This document shows positions 12,011 through 54,406 of a DNA stretch of 64,000 nucleotides, piece after piece (positions within the stretch are counted from its first letter, which is position 1; the number at the start of each line of letters is the position of its first letter). The position numbers and the translations under genes were made by a program. Under the pieces are notes generated by a model. That model ran no database searches. It saw only the letters and a list, made by a program, of their open reading frames with translations, and had not been told where the DNA came from. The DNA comes from Siphonodentalium dalli (Eukaryota; Mollusca; Scaphopoda; Gadilida; Siphonodentaliidae), in the NCBI GenBank assembly GCA_032622095.1, contig CP136069.1, forward strand, positions 119,650,126-119,714,125, in the 5' to 3' direction.

Positions 12011-12660
12011 CAGGGACGTGTCTAGAGGGTCTGCGTTGGGGGTGTCCACCTTGGGAAATTCCAACTGCACCCCCCCCCCCCTCGTTGGATCAGAGCAAAC
12101 ACAATTAAGTTTTGCATAATTCCATTTGCACCCCCCCCCCCCTTTGCACCTCAGTGATCAGGCCTAATATCCTATATATTCATAAGTCATGGTTATATAT
12201 CCCCGGTATGAGAACATTCATATATTTTAACCTGAAAATTGCATAAATCCTAACATCTAGTGGACTAACTCCAGACAAATGCACATGGCTACGGGCAAGA
12301 GACCAGGAAATTTGTTTAAACTATATACAATAAAATCGCAAATCCTAGCATCAACTGAAGCTTTCCTAGTGTTTGAAATTTCAAACCTCACACTCGCCCT
12401 CAGGTTGGAAAATTCTCCAACTGATGACCATTTCAGTCGACAAGTTTGACCAAATGTAGTAAAATATTGTTTTGTTCAACTAATTAGTCGTTTTATATAT
12501 TGGCCATGGGGGAGGGACAATGACACACCGGGCCGCCGGTGTTGGAAAATTTTGAAAGCTGAACAAGAAAATCGCAAAATCCTAGCATCTAGACTAGCCT
12601 CATCAAGCCTTCCTAGAGTTGTATTCTTAAATTAATTATCAGTTTTTGACTGGCCACGGG
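12011..12660. repeat. Second, diverged copy of the 9.7-10.2 kb repeat
   Basis: GGGACGTGTCTAGAGGGTCTG, the C tract, CCATTTGCACCC, CTAACATCTA, TTTCCTAGTGTTTGAAAT and GGCCATGGGGGAGGGAC follow the same order as 9719-10310. The copy is single and truncated at its right side. Confidence 0.7.
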
Positions 12661-12985
12661 ACCTACGTTTAATCCGTGAAAATATGGATTACCATCCTGC
12701 GACGTGTTTATTTTAATTTGACCTAACTGTAGGTTTATTTTTCCGTTTCCAGATTAACTCTTTTTATTCGTTCGGAATATTGTTGTTCCAACATTAAAAC
12801 GAACGCACCTGTCAACGTGTAAACAAAAACTATCTCTTATTAATTGTCACATTATTTCCTTAGGGAATACAGCGTATTTGAAATGCAATTTTGTTTTATC
12901 TTTCACAAAGTTATATACTTGAATTCTATGACCAATTTGTAAAATGAATATTCTGCTAAAGTCAGCCCCGCGCGAAGATCATGAT

Positions 12986-13525
12986 CAGGTCTGGCAAATG
13001 TGAGAATACAGCTACAAATTACAATAGCTGTATTCAGCTAACCTAGCCCTATTCAGCTATATATTATCAGGCCTGGCCCTTTGAAATTGGAAGGAGGGCA
13101 ATGATCGCCCTCCTTAATATATCCCAGGAGGGCTATTTTATCTGACCATATGATGCAAAGCATCATCAGAGGCGAGCGGGGGTGAGTTTGAGAGGGGGTG
13201 TCCCCCTCTCATGATTAGGGGGGTCCGGGGGTCCTCCCGCGGGAAATTTTTAATATGTAGTGTCCCTGAGAGCGATTCTGGCATATATTTGTGGATTTTG
13301 TTCAGTGTTTCTTGAGGGAAAAAATGTAGTTTTGTGTGACCCACATTATGTGAGTAAAGGGGGGGGGATGCCCTATAGCAGAAGAGTCCACAATTAGAGG
13401 TACCATGTCTTACCCACCGGAAGCTGACATAAGCTAATGATAGGTAGAGCACTCTGCTGTATAGGCATATATGTATATGCATATGTAAACCATAATATTT
13501 ATATACTTATTAAAAGATACCAACA

Positions 13526-13568
<43 letters not shown>

Positions 13569-14798
13569 TTTTATTATACTTACGCGAGGAGGGCGATAGG
13601 CGCCCTCCTTATTTTAATTTCAGGCGGGCGGAGGCGGGCGAGGGCGATCGCTCGCCTTAAAAGGCCAGGCCTGTATTATACTCTCAAACCGGCTGTTTTT
13701 CGATAATAAACTAGAAGCGCTAATTTGCGCATCAAAATTAGGCTACCATATTCTCCAGTCACCCTCAACCAAATCAAAATCGTCGCTTGTGTTCTGACAA
13801 AGTGTTGCCTTTTGTCGACACGGCAATTCTGATTTTGTGTGAAAACTTACTACGGTGGTCGATGTCAGTAAATATTCTGGGGACTATTTTCTGCAAATGC
13901 ATTCATTAACTAACTTATAAAATAAAGATCAAATTCATCCCAAACACTCGTTTACTTCTTCCCGATGCTAAACCGGTAGGGGGCGTTAGAATGGTGTACC
14001 TATATCAAGCATTTAGAATTACATACCACTAGCGGTTTGTGAGCGATACTGGTAACTATTCATAACTGTATATACAGATATTGTGCGGCATATTGCAAAT
14101 GTATGGCACAACATAGGGACAACTGAAATGAAAATGCGACTTATATAATTTCTGAAGTATTTCAAACATGAAGTCCTAGTCGTTAGCGAGTCAGAACTAT
14201 TCAATCTGTTTTGGCGGGAAAATATATAATGTGTGAAAACTTACTAAACATAACATTGGTATTTGTATTTTCGCGATTCGACATACAAGTATGCGTTTCC
14301 GTATTTTTTGGAGAGAATCAGCTCAAGCAGTTAGTGGAACTCGCTCGGTTAAACTCTGGCTAGAGATGTTCCCCTTTTTACCTGTTTTAACGCACCAACC
14401 AAACTGCGTTTTAGCAGCATCATATTGATACTTCCGGGAATGATTAAGATGTTCCATCTTCGGTGATAAATATTGTATTTAATGTATTTTTCAAGGTATT
14501 CCGCATTGCATAAGAGAGTTATTAACCGTTATGACCGACATCGACCGCCGTAGTAAGTTTTCACACATAATCACCATCGCCGTGCCAACAAAAGGCAACA
14601 CTTTGTCAGAACACAAGCGACGATTTTTATTTGGTTGAGGGTGGCCGGAGAATAGGGTAGCCTAATTTTGATGCGCAAATTAGCGCTTCTAGTTTATTAT
14701 CGAAAAACAGCCGGTTTGAGAGTATAATATATAGCTGAATACAGCTAGGTTAGCTGAATACAGCTATTGTAGCTGTATTCTCACATTTGCCAGACCTG
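12986..14798. mobile_element. hAT-like fold-back element with long arms
   Basis: Ends are CAGGTCTGGCAAATGTGAG at the left and its reverse complement at the right. The arms extend inward about 265 bp; the left arm is interrupted by another element at 13068-13673. The arms share AGCGCTAATTTGCGCATCAA and CTACGG.GGTCGATGTC. ATGAT flanks both sides (12981-12985 and 14799-14803), consistent with a short target duplication. CAG..CTG termini suggest the hAT superfamily. The central 670 bp has no coding sequence I recognise. Confidence 0.75.
13068..13673. mobile_element. hAT-like element nested in the left arm, 6-bp TSD
   Basis: Termini are CAGGCCTGGCC and GGCCAGGCCTG. TATTAT at 13062-13067 is repeated at 13674-13679. 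The opposite arm of the host fold-back element keeps the uninterrupted site (CTATATATTATACTC on the complementary strand of 14719-14737), which proves insertion and fixes both ends. The interior holds GGAGGGCGAT..CGCCCTCC palindromes near both ends and a 36-base T run at 13528-13563. There is no transposase. Confidence 0.85.
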
Positions 14799-14803
14799 AT
14801 GAT

Positions 14804-15357
14804 GGGCCGCATACGAAGAAGGCACCAGATAACTCGCGCCGTAATCAGAAGGGATTAAATATCGTCTTAATTTGATTGAGATAGTGTTTATGTTGACTAA
14901 TTTTGAAGTCCGCAACTTAATTTGAATTTTGATTGAATTTGAGATACGGTAGTGTAGACTGTAGTGACTAGTGTTTATGTGTCGAAAGATCTGGGACAAG
15001 ATTCAGGACTGGTGGTGACAGCATACTATAAGTCTGGCCCTATCTTCAACTTTTCCGTAATCATACCACTCAATCTCAAACACATCGGTCCTGTAATGGC
15101 CTGTATTCAAGAAAATAGAGAGTGGTGCGATGGCCCAAGTAGAGCCAGTAGTGAAATATATATGAGACTGGATACTGGTTGTCCCTCAAGCCATGGGGTC
15201 CAGCATTGTGGTGCGTCTTCAAGATGTCGATCAGAACCAACAGACACACGTACAGAACTTGCCTTTCTATCTGTTTGTGCCACTTCTGCATTCCGAACCA
15301 AACGAAAATAGAAAAAACATAGCACGTGCCAGAGACACGCCAATGTCGAGCCAAGCA
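14804..15357. other. Region upstream of GALE, no gene recognised
   Basis: Several open frames of 60-118 codons overlap on both strands, none with a family resemblance. It could hold a 5' untranslated exon of GALE, but nothing in the sequence fixes one. Confidence 0.35.
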
Positions 15358-15375
15358 AAGATAGCACGACCCGTG

Positions 15376-15394
15376 ATTGGCGCGATGTATAAAA
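15376..15394 (+). promoter_or_regulatory. Possible core promoter of GALE (ATTGG + TATAAAA)
   Basis: An inverted CCAAT word (ATTGG, 15376-15380) lies seven bases before TATAAAA (15388-15394), 64 bases upstream of the GALE start codon. Spacing would put transcription start near 15415-15420 with a short leader. Against this, TTTTCTTTTTCAG directly before 15449 looks like a splice acceptor, which would instead place the promoter further upstream. Confidence 0.3.
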
Positions 15395-15457
15395 CAGACC
15401 TTAAATGATTTAGTAACTAGCTGTGTGAACATTTATTTTCTTTTTCAGATTGACAGA

Positions 15458-45881
<30,424 letters not shown>

Positions 45882-45980
45882 CAATATTATGAATGCTAGT
45901 ATAATGGATCATCTGCTGCTTACATTACAACCAATCACTTTTATACAATCATTTATTTATACACACAGTGTCTTAATTGC

Positions 45981-45986
45981 AATAAA
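45981..45986 (+). terminator. Likely GALE polyadenylation signal (AATAAA)
   Basis: First AATAAA after the stop codon, about 100 bases downstream; it would give a short 3' untranslated region ending near 46005. Confidence 0.5.
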
Positions 45987-46009
45987 ATAGGGAGCTTGAG
46001 CATCTAGAC

Positions 46010-46815
46010 TTATACAGGCAACTCGTAGCTCAAAACCTAGGTTCCTTCGGATTGTAGCCACTGAAAACAAGCAAACATATCCATTCTCAAACCAACTTAT
46101 GTTAAATAGATCACCGCAATCTATTATGCAGTGTCTAAATGAAAAAGACTGATAACTGGTGTTAAGATAGATTGGATGTGCTAAGCCCAAAATATTTGCA
46201 TGGTGTGGCTAAACTGTAAAAAAAAAAAAAAAGTATTCATACATATATGCACACATATCCAATCATTAAAGGTACGGTTGGCCTTGGCGGTGGATATCCT
46301 GTGAAAATATTTCCACCCGACAGACTTTGTCCCTATACAAATAAGAAATATCGCATAAACAGTATGTTATTGTCATATCTTTGACCATTGTTATGTAAAC
46401 AAAAGCATAAAAAGTTACTTTTCTGGTGTTTGTTCATATTATGATGGTAAACATAAAGAGCGTTCTTTGTTGGTGAATTCCTGATATGGAACTAATAAAG
46501 AGCGTTTATGCCATTTGTGTGTGATGAGCCAGCAGCATTGTGCTGTCTTCTGTAACACAATCAGGCTCTTGCTTAGGTAAAATATAGTAAATCTTTATGA
46601 TAACATGCTGTTTATGCGATGGTCATGGTATATATGAACGAAACTGTATGCGTTTTAATGTTTTTCTGTTTACAGTGATTGGAACAAATATGAATATTTT
46701 CGACAACTAAGGCCTCATGTGCCTTTAAAAGTAATGTTTTATTAAATTGATTTCCTTCCATCCACTATACATCATTTAACCCTTTCTTTACTATATTCTC
46801 ATTAACAAGAGTTTC
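46010..46815. other. Intergenic, nothing firmly recognised
   Basis: An A run at about 46218-46232. TAAAGAGCGTT words repeat at about 46450-46510. ATTAAAGGTACGGTTGGCC and a loose complement near 46705-46735 may be ends of an old element. Confidence 0.35.
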
Positions 46816-46819
46816 CTTA

Positions 46820-46890
46820 GGAAATGTTCAGATAATAAGTTCAACAAATGACCATAGGTTGTTTGTTGAACTTATTATCTGAACATTTCC
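46820..46890. repeat. 71-bp hairpin with ~28-base arms
   Basis: GGAAATGTTCAGATAATAAG..TTCAACAAA pairs exactly with the sequence on the other side of an ATGACCATAGG loop. Related to the remnant at 36180-36330. Confidence 0.85.
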
Positions 46891-47973
46891 CTCTAACGAA
46901 TATGAATCCTTCTGCTCTTGTATTATCTGTTTTTATACCTCCCCCCAGTAAGTGACGAAACTGAATGTGTAATTGTTCACACATGGTTCACACGAGTTTG
47001 ATTTGCATTTGTAAAAATGTTTTCCATATTTTCATTGACACTCAATATTTTTGATTGGGCAAGAATGACACTGCCTTTCTATTGCTTATACCAGTACTGT
47101 CACATCAAGCTCTACTAGTATAGGCCAATCAATCAATATAGCAAGACAATAGCAGCAAATTAGGCTAAAATTGTTATTTAAATTTGAAATTGAAAACGAC
47201 ATTTTCAATGGCATGTTCTTTTTTATACACAAGAATCAAAGTATAGTTTAATCATATGATAGAATGGAATCTCGAAGCTTCGAAGGGCCTATAATGTAAC
47301 TACCAGAATCATCTACAGGTTATTGCTACAGGTTACTGGCATCAGTCTATTTATTCAAGCTCATATGTCTCTAATGGATTTACTTGTAAACCCATGACAT
47401 ATTTACTACTTAAGTTATGCTTTCATATAATACCATGATAAAATGAGCCTTAGACTTAATAAATAGGTCAGGTTAATAGCTTGTTGTGTATCAATACTAA
47501 TACGTCTCAACACATCATAAATTATTATATCAAATATTTCACTTCCATTGAAGGAATAAATGTATTAAAGCCAAAATATTTGAATCAACAACCTGCAAAA
47601 TTAGGAATACAGTTGTACAGTTTCTAAACATAAACAATATACAACTGGTAATGAGGATGTAAAAGCAGATCTCTTGGCTTCAAATTTGATTGCCATGCAC
47701 TATCAAGTAAATAGGGAAGTTTAGATTGAGAACTTCCAAGGTCAAACTTTAGATGCTGTCAGCTACCAATGGTCAGATGATGTGTGTGATCGCCTGACAT
47801 TCTTGAATATCAATAAAGATGGATAATTTCTCCCACCCCCTACACATTTTAACACAGGCAGTCCATGTGAGATTTCTCTATCTCACACCCCACGTGACTG
47901 CTGTCTCAGGGTTAATGTGACTGCTCATTCTTATTTTTTTTTACACATAAAATGTATTTATAGGATATATCAT
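46891..47973. other. Intergenic, nothing recognised
   Basis: No supported feature. Confidence 0.4.
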
Positions 47974-48320
47974 TAAAGAGGGACTGTACACTAAATCTGG
48001 CCATTTATGGGACCATCTCCTTTTATATTCAATATAATATGTGCAACAAATGAATTAATTTGAGCCATGGATTAGTGCAAGTCTATGTACTCCATGAATG
48101 ATACAAACAACATGGTAATCATAATGGAAATGATTTTATGACTCGTATCATAAATTAATTTTCATTATAATTACCACGTTGTTTGCATCATTCATCGAGC
48201 ACATGAACGGATTTTGCACTAATCCATGGCTCAGACTCATTCATTTGTTGCATATATTCTGTGGAGTATAATAGGCGATGGTCCCATAAATGGCAGGATT
48301 TAGTGTACAGTACCCATTTA
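47974..48320. mobile_element. MITE, TAAAGGGACTGTACACTAAATC family, copy 1
   Basis: TAAAGAGGGACTGTACACTAAATC at the left pairs with GATTTAGTGTACAGTACCCATTTA at the right. A long inner stem includes GAGCCATGGATTAGTGCA and ATGATACAAACAACATGGTAAT. Further copies: 50854-51141 and 62340-62503. Confidence 0.8.
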
Positions 48321-48831
48321 AATAAAATTTTAATGGAGACTCTATCTTTAAAGTGATGTGAAACATTCCAGCAGGGTGATCAAATAGAAATTGAGAATAA
48401 TCTTGTCAAAGTAGTTAATTTTTACGAATACTGATCCAAATTGACAACACACAACGTCATTTTTATATATTAATTAAATGCAATGACTTTCGATGGCGAA
48501 ATCAATTGTGTTAGTTCATCGGCAAAAGTTGCATCCCGAATCGAGATGTAAATATTTACAATTGAGCACAGTTCAGACGATGTTTTCTATGGAGTGGTAT
48601 ATTAGATTTCCTTAAATTTTTTGGCGACGATAGTAGAATTCTACATTATACAAGTTGCCATATCGCATAAGTATTAACTTATCAATTTCACGGACCCGAA
48701 CAAGTCCATAATATGTCTTTAAGAAGTAGTCAAATGTATGATTGTCGTTCATTTTTCAGGTTATATAATATTCACAATTTAATGTTTAGCATAATATTAA
48801 AGGTTAACATTGTATCTAATGATCTGACTAA

Positions 48832-49076
48832 TTAACCCTTTCATGATGGGAGTTGTGCTGGTGCAGCATTAAATATCCTGTGCCAATGCATTCTCTTATA
48901 TATGGGAGTCTCCCATAGGGAGCCTCACATATATAAGAGAATACATTGGCTTACAGGGTCAAAGTAAAAAAAAATTTAGGCCAATGAATTCTCTTAAATT
49001 TGCGAGGCTCCTAATGGGTGCATTGGCACAGGGTTTTCGCAAAATTTCAGGAAGCTCCAGTCATGAAAGGATTTAA
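48832..49076. mobile_element. TTAACCCTTTCATGA MITE, reverse-type copy
   Basis: TTAA and GATGGGAGTTGTGCTGGTGC at the left; CAGGAAGCTCCAGTCATGAAA at the right. The second hairpin is partly deleted. Confidence 0.7.
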
Positions 49077-49990
49077 AAGTTAACTTAACATTGTATCGTA
49101 AGCATCGAATGATCTGACAAATTAAGTGAGATAGCAAGTTTACACCATGATGTCATAATATAAATCATTCCTATTCTTAATTTTTCACCAAAAAGTGTTC
49201 ATGATGGCTTAAATTTTTTTACAGACAGGGAGGCCATAGAATAGGCATATATTTTTTCTTCCATTAGCATTCAGGATTCTGTTAGATTTGGACGTTCTCT
49301 GGACAACATTATTGCAAAATCTCCAATTCTTGTAACGGAGTAATCAGTACACAAACATAGTCAGTGTTTGTACCTCTAAAAACTTAATCTTTCAAACCAT
49401 CATGAACGTCTCAATAGGCTTTAAAAAGTTTATATTTTAATAGATTGTATTTAATATTTATTCATCTGTCTACATTTATGAGCTTTTTCTAGTTTTTGTT
49501 CTTACTGGTGTCGGGAGTGAAAGGCGTTTTTTGTCATGAGTGTTTTCCAAATCTTCTCAGCCTCAGTTCTTGTTGCACAACACGAAGGATATCCAGAAAA
49601 TGGATTGACACCTCAAAATAAGTTAGTTCCTCCTGATTGTATCTCAAGAATCCTGAGACCGATTATCGGCAATTTATAAACATTTATAAACAGTGTTTTA
49701 AGGCCGACGGAGTAAAATTTTCACCTGCTTGAGTGAGCGCCGTGTGTGGAGTAAGTAAGAACAGCTTAGTCCTGCATGTACACGTGGCACCATGCTCTTC
49801 TTATAATGAGTAGGGACTGGATTCAATATTATACTGCTATATGGTTGCCAACTCCTTTTGCAGTCGATGAGGAATGTCATCATTTAGTGTCATTAACTAC
49901 TCTTTTGTAGATTGTTTGCTCCCTTGTGCCAAGAAGAGGCCCTTCTGACATTTGAACATGCCCAAATGACCATGTTCCCTTAGAGTAAAC
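49077..49990. other. Intergenic, nothing recognised
   Basis: No supported feature; several short frames without resemblance. Confidence 0.35.
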
Positions 49991-49994
49991 TCAG

Positions 49995-50406
49995 CAATTT
50001 TGTGATGTTTGGAGAGTTGACTCTCCCTATTCAATTGGTGTTTGATCATTCAAGCATGCAGCCACTCACCATATCGTTAGTCACAAGATACATTGAAGTT
50101 GTCCTTGAAAATATCAGCGGCGAGCTGTACAAAGCTTGTGTATTGTACCCATGTGTATCCAGAGGATGTGCGAAGCTTGTGTATTATACACATGTGTATC
50201 CAGGGGATATGCATGCGGTGAGATGTACGAAGCTTGTGTATTATACACATGTGTATCCAGGGGATATGCACAAGCAAATATCGTTTGTTTTTAATGACAA
50301 GACATTGCCAGTGTCCAACCACGTCGCTATTTCAGGCGATCAGATGTCCGTATCAGTTGATGACACAACCATCACTCTGAGTAGAATGCAAGGGTGTTTT
50401 CCTTAA
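49995..50406 (+). CDS. Possible exon with laminin-G-like segment, tandem insertion
   Basis: An uninterrupted frame starts after a possible acceptor (AAACTCAG) and ends at TAA 50404-50406. The N-terminal part (ELTLPIQLVFDHSSM.., RYIEVVLENISGELYK) and the last part (NHVAISGDQMSVSVDDTTIT) have the alternating hydrophobic pattern of a laminin-G domain, and the latter recalls the WHxVxV..VxLxVDD block. Between them three copies of a ~50-bp repeat (AAGCTTGTGTATTATACACA, TGTGTATCCAGGGGATATGC) interrupt the domain in frame. A copy of that repeat lies inverted at about 50605-50655. No neighbouring exons were recognised on this strand, so it may be a pseudo-exon. Confidence 0.25.
50118..50275. repeat. 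Three-copy ~50-bp tandem repeat, plus inverted copy at 50605-50655
   Basis: AAGCTTGTGTATT.TAC.CATGTGTATCCAG is present three times on this strand and once inverted 350 bp away (TACACATGTGAGTTCACAAGC). Confidence 0.75.
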
Positions 50407-50853
50407 TTGTATATGAGGTATGGCTATACCAGAAATCAAAATGCTGAAAATGAAAAATATGCAAAATCCAAATTAAGAGTGTCTATTGTCGCCGTTGACC
50501 AACTTTCGTGATAAGTGACCCAACAGAAACTCGGCAAAATAATCCGTCAATCTTAACTCCAGAGGTTAGCAAATGATGATGCATGTGCACTACTGATTAT
50601 ATGGCGAGGATACACATGTGAGTTCACAAGCTTTGTACATCTCTCCGCAGTAGTAACATACTTGTTTTGAGGTGTGTATATTTAAGTTATTCCATTGTTG
50701 AGCGTGGACAGAATGACACATGGGTTGTTCAGTGGATGGTAGAACATTGTGAAACTGATCTGAAGACAAAAACAACTTGTATTTTTATTACATTGGAGAT
50801 TTGTAGCTATTTGAAATGTTTGTTATAGGACTCAAATTTTAATTTTTTGTGTC

Positions 50854-51141
50854 TAAGGGGCACTGTACACTAAATCCGACCAATTATGGGACCATGTCAT
50901 TTTATACAACAGAATATATGCAACAAATGAATGAATTTGAGCCATGGATTAGTGCAAAATTTACTATTGAATGTTGAATGGACTATGAATGTTGCAAACA
51001 ACATCGTTTGGCAATTCTAATGAAAATGTTTTATGACTAGAGTCATAAATTCATTTTCATTATAATTACCATGTTCGCATCATTGAGTATAACAGGAGAT
51101 GGTCTCACAAATGGTCGGATTTAGAGTACAGTACCCCTTTA
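50854..51141. mobile_element. MITE, TAAAGGGACTGTACACTAAATC family, copy 2
   Basis: TAAGGGGCACTGTACACTAAA and AGTACAGTACCCCTTTA are the ends; interior in the same order as copy 1, with a deletion in the right arm. Confidence 0.8.
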
Positions 51142-52979
51142 ACCAGGTGAGTCTTCTACATGATATGTATGAACTGAACCTGAATTACATTTAAAATTGA
51201 TCATAAACTTTCATCTGACATGTGAAAGGCGTATTGTGTGATCATTTCTATTAAGTGCTTAAATGTTAATGTTCAGTGTGTTTGGATCACATGACTGTGG
51301 ACCAACCTCTCATATTAAAAGTGCTATTATTAACTGTTACATGCAATATTTGTCATAATTGCTTGGGGGGGGGAAATTTCAATAGATAAAGTATTTATGG
51401 TAAAAACGCATCGTCATTCCTCCACTTCCAGGGACAATGAGTCGGCTGTCTCGGCTTGCGGGCAGGCCTTCGATTATGAGGCGTGCGATCGCGCACCATA
51501 GCACGCCTGAAATTAAATCTTGGCGAGTAATTAATCACACTCCTCGGCGATATTCGGCGCACGATTGAAAAAGGGTTTATAATAACGATCAACCTTGTTT
51601 GCTGGAGAAGACTGACAGACATGCCGTATACGACGGAAGTAATTGTTTTAAGTTTTGCGCATGCGCTAGAACATTATTATAGTCAGGTGCGTTTAGCGAT
51701 GTCGTCGCATTCGTATGCAGGTCTGAGTAATTCTCGGCTAGATATTGTTACCAACATGACATATTTAAATTAATCCCACCGTGCACCCCATCACCAATGC
51801 AACGTAATTTTGGTACCATGATTGTGTTGCGTTCTAAATGAAGCCGCCCCGATGGGCGGTGAAGATGAATAGAAATTGAAACTTGAGTTCGGGGCAATCA
51901 AACATTATTTTTTAAAATATCGATAGAGTTCACACAACAGGAAACTCTCACGTGGTTACATGGTCTCTGACCGCATTTCATAACAACTTACATCCAACGG
52001 AAGCATTACGACGCAATTCGAGAATGGAGTTTTAATTACTTCAATGTGGAGAATACATGTGTACAAGATGAATCACAATGGTGATAAAATTGATTTAATT
52101 TTGAGTCTTCGTTTGTCATTTTATACCCCCGAAATATCCACCAAAATCACACGCCTGGGTTTCAGGTTAGGCGAGTGACCAACCACACTCCTGCATTTTA
52201 CAGAATCGAAGGCCTGTGCGGGGCTATATTTACCCTTCTAATATTGTACAACCTATCGGTCATATCTGCCTTTGGGACTAAAGGAGTGTTCAGACGAGTC
52301 TGTTGCACACACTGCGTCAACATTGACATGATCCGTTGTCAGTGTTAAGCCGTTCAGTCAGGCACGTACGTTGCGTTATAACGTGTAATAAATTGTATGA
52401 TAATATCAAACCCCAACGACCAACACATTCAAGACATAATTAGATCTATTGAAAACAAGAAATGTCATGACGATTGTCATAAGGTATGTGTTATGCTTTA
52501 AGTTGCATTGAAAATAGAATCTCTGTTGTGTGTATTAACGGATACAACGTAACAGATGCATCACAGCCGCATGAACATCATAATTTCATTGTCTCTAATC
52601 CAATTTTAACTTAACGGTCTCGTCTTAACACTTCTTCAGAAAAACCAGAAGGAAAGCTTGAATGCAAGGCAACTAATTAGAAATATTTTTTTAATAAATA
52701 TAATAAATAATAAAAGAGAATATTATCATGGACAGTAATCAATTAAAACATTTTCGCTAACACGTCCTCTCATCTGTTGTAACCGTCCGTTGATATACAG
52801 ATCCTTCATACAGCCTGTGTAATACAAAGATCCTAGAATATAAAGAGGGGTACTTCACAAACTAAATATATATATATATATATATTCTTTGCCGAGTAAT
52901 GAGACCCATCGACAGTGATATCATGTGATATGACTGAATGACCAAGTCCTATATAGAGTTCACATGGACACATGTACCC
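51142..52979. other. Intergenic, nothing firmly recognised
   Basis: CACGCCTG.. and ..GGCGAGT.A..A.CACACTCCT occur twice (about 51480-51545 and 52140-52195), suggesting a diverged repeat. A TA microsatellite is at 52868-52886. G tract at 51365. Confidence 0.4.
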
Positions 52980-53009
52980 GGTAATGCTTTGATGGGATTG
53001 CTGATAATT

Positions 53010-54060
53010 ATACCCCCTTTTAAAAAAAAAAGGGGGGGTATACTGTTTTGCACCTGTCCATCCGTCCGTGCGTCCGTCCGTACGTCCGTCCGATGTCTGT
53101 TCGTGTCATAACTTGAACAGTAGTGCTCGGATCTCAATGAAATTAGGTATGGATGTTCACTATTATGAGGACATAAATAGAGGGATCCATCGTTTTGTTT
53201 GGATTTTCCATTCTAGAGTTATTCATCTTTGTTTATCTTGAAATGTTGGATTTTTGGTCCATCTGGTGTCTGTTCATTTCATAACCTGAACAGTAGTGCT
53301 CGGATCTCAATGAAATTTTGTATGGATGTTCACTACTATGAGGGCATTCAATAGATGGTTCTATCGTTTTGTTCGGATTTTCCATTCTAGAGTTATACAT
53401 CTTTGTTCATCTGGAAATGTTGGCTTTTTGGATCGTCTGGTGTCTGTTCATATTGTAACTTCGACAGTTGTACTGGGATCTCAATAGGATTTGGTATGGA
53501 TGTTCACTACTATGAGGACATTAAAAAGAGGGTTCCATCGTTTTGTTCCGCTTTTCCATTCTAGAGTTATTCATCTTTGTTCATCTGGAAATGTTGGCTT
53601 TTTGGTCCATCTGGTGTCTGTTCATGTCGTAACTTCAACAGTTGTGCTGGGATCTCAATGGAATTTGGTATAGATGTTCACTGCTATGAGGACATTAAAT
53701 AGAGGGTTCCATTGTGCTGTTCTGCTTTTCCATTCTAGAGTAATTCATCTTTGTTTATCTGGAAATGTTGGCTGTTTGATCCATCCGATGTCTGTTCAAC
53801 TCATAACTTGAACAGTAATGCTCGGATCTCAATGAATTTTTTTATGGATGTTCACCACTATGAGGACATTTAATGGCACATTCAAATGTTTGTTTTGGTT
53901 TTTTGTTCTATAGTTATTCATCTTTGTTTATATGAAAATGCTGATTTCTGGGTCCATATGTCTGAGTATAGCCATCATAAGTTATAGATATGCCCACACT
54001 AGGCGGTATGCCATGAGGGGGTATGCACCGGACGACAGTCCATCTCTTGTTTGATATATT
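53010..54060. repeat. 174-bp tandem repeat, five copies
   Basis: GTCTGTTC starts at 53095, 53268, 53442, 53616 and 53790. Each unit holds GCTCGGATCTCAATGAAAT.., TATGGATGTTCAC, ATGAGGACATTAA and CATTCTAGAGTTATTCATCT. It is preceded by TACCCCC/GGGGGTA and a CCGTCCGT microsatellite and followed by GAGGGGGTATGCACCGG. Confidence 0.9.
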
Positions 54061-54406
54061 TACATACTAAGTGTTGTCATCACTAAATCCAGCATTCTGA
54101 TTGGTCACCGCCCACGTGGCTAGTTGCAGTTATTTCTTGGTGAATGCGCAATGGCTCATAACGCCAAGCTCATAACACCATCGATACGTCATTGGGTTTG
54201 GAAAGATGAACGCGTAATGTTTTGGGCGCATTTGGACTCGCGCAGGATTGACTTAATACATCATCGGGTTTCAATATGAAGAGAAATTGTTCATATTAAC
54301 TTTTGCCAAGGGTGCTATTGGGTATTTTGGGCTGTTTTTGTCACGATATACTTTTCGATTTAAATACATTTACAAAAGTGGCTTTTTCGCTAAATGTATA
54401 TAAATA

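Noticed and set aside
50590-50775. Minus-strand frame with HAQQWNNLNI as a possible LamG exon
   Set aside because: The frame that follows the best acceptor ends early, and the rest lies in an inverted copy of a local repeat.
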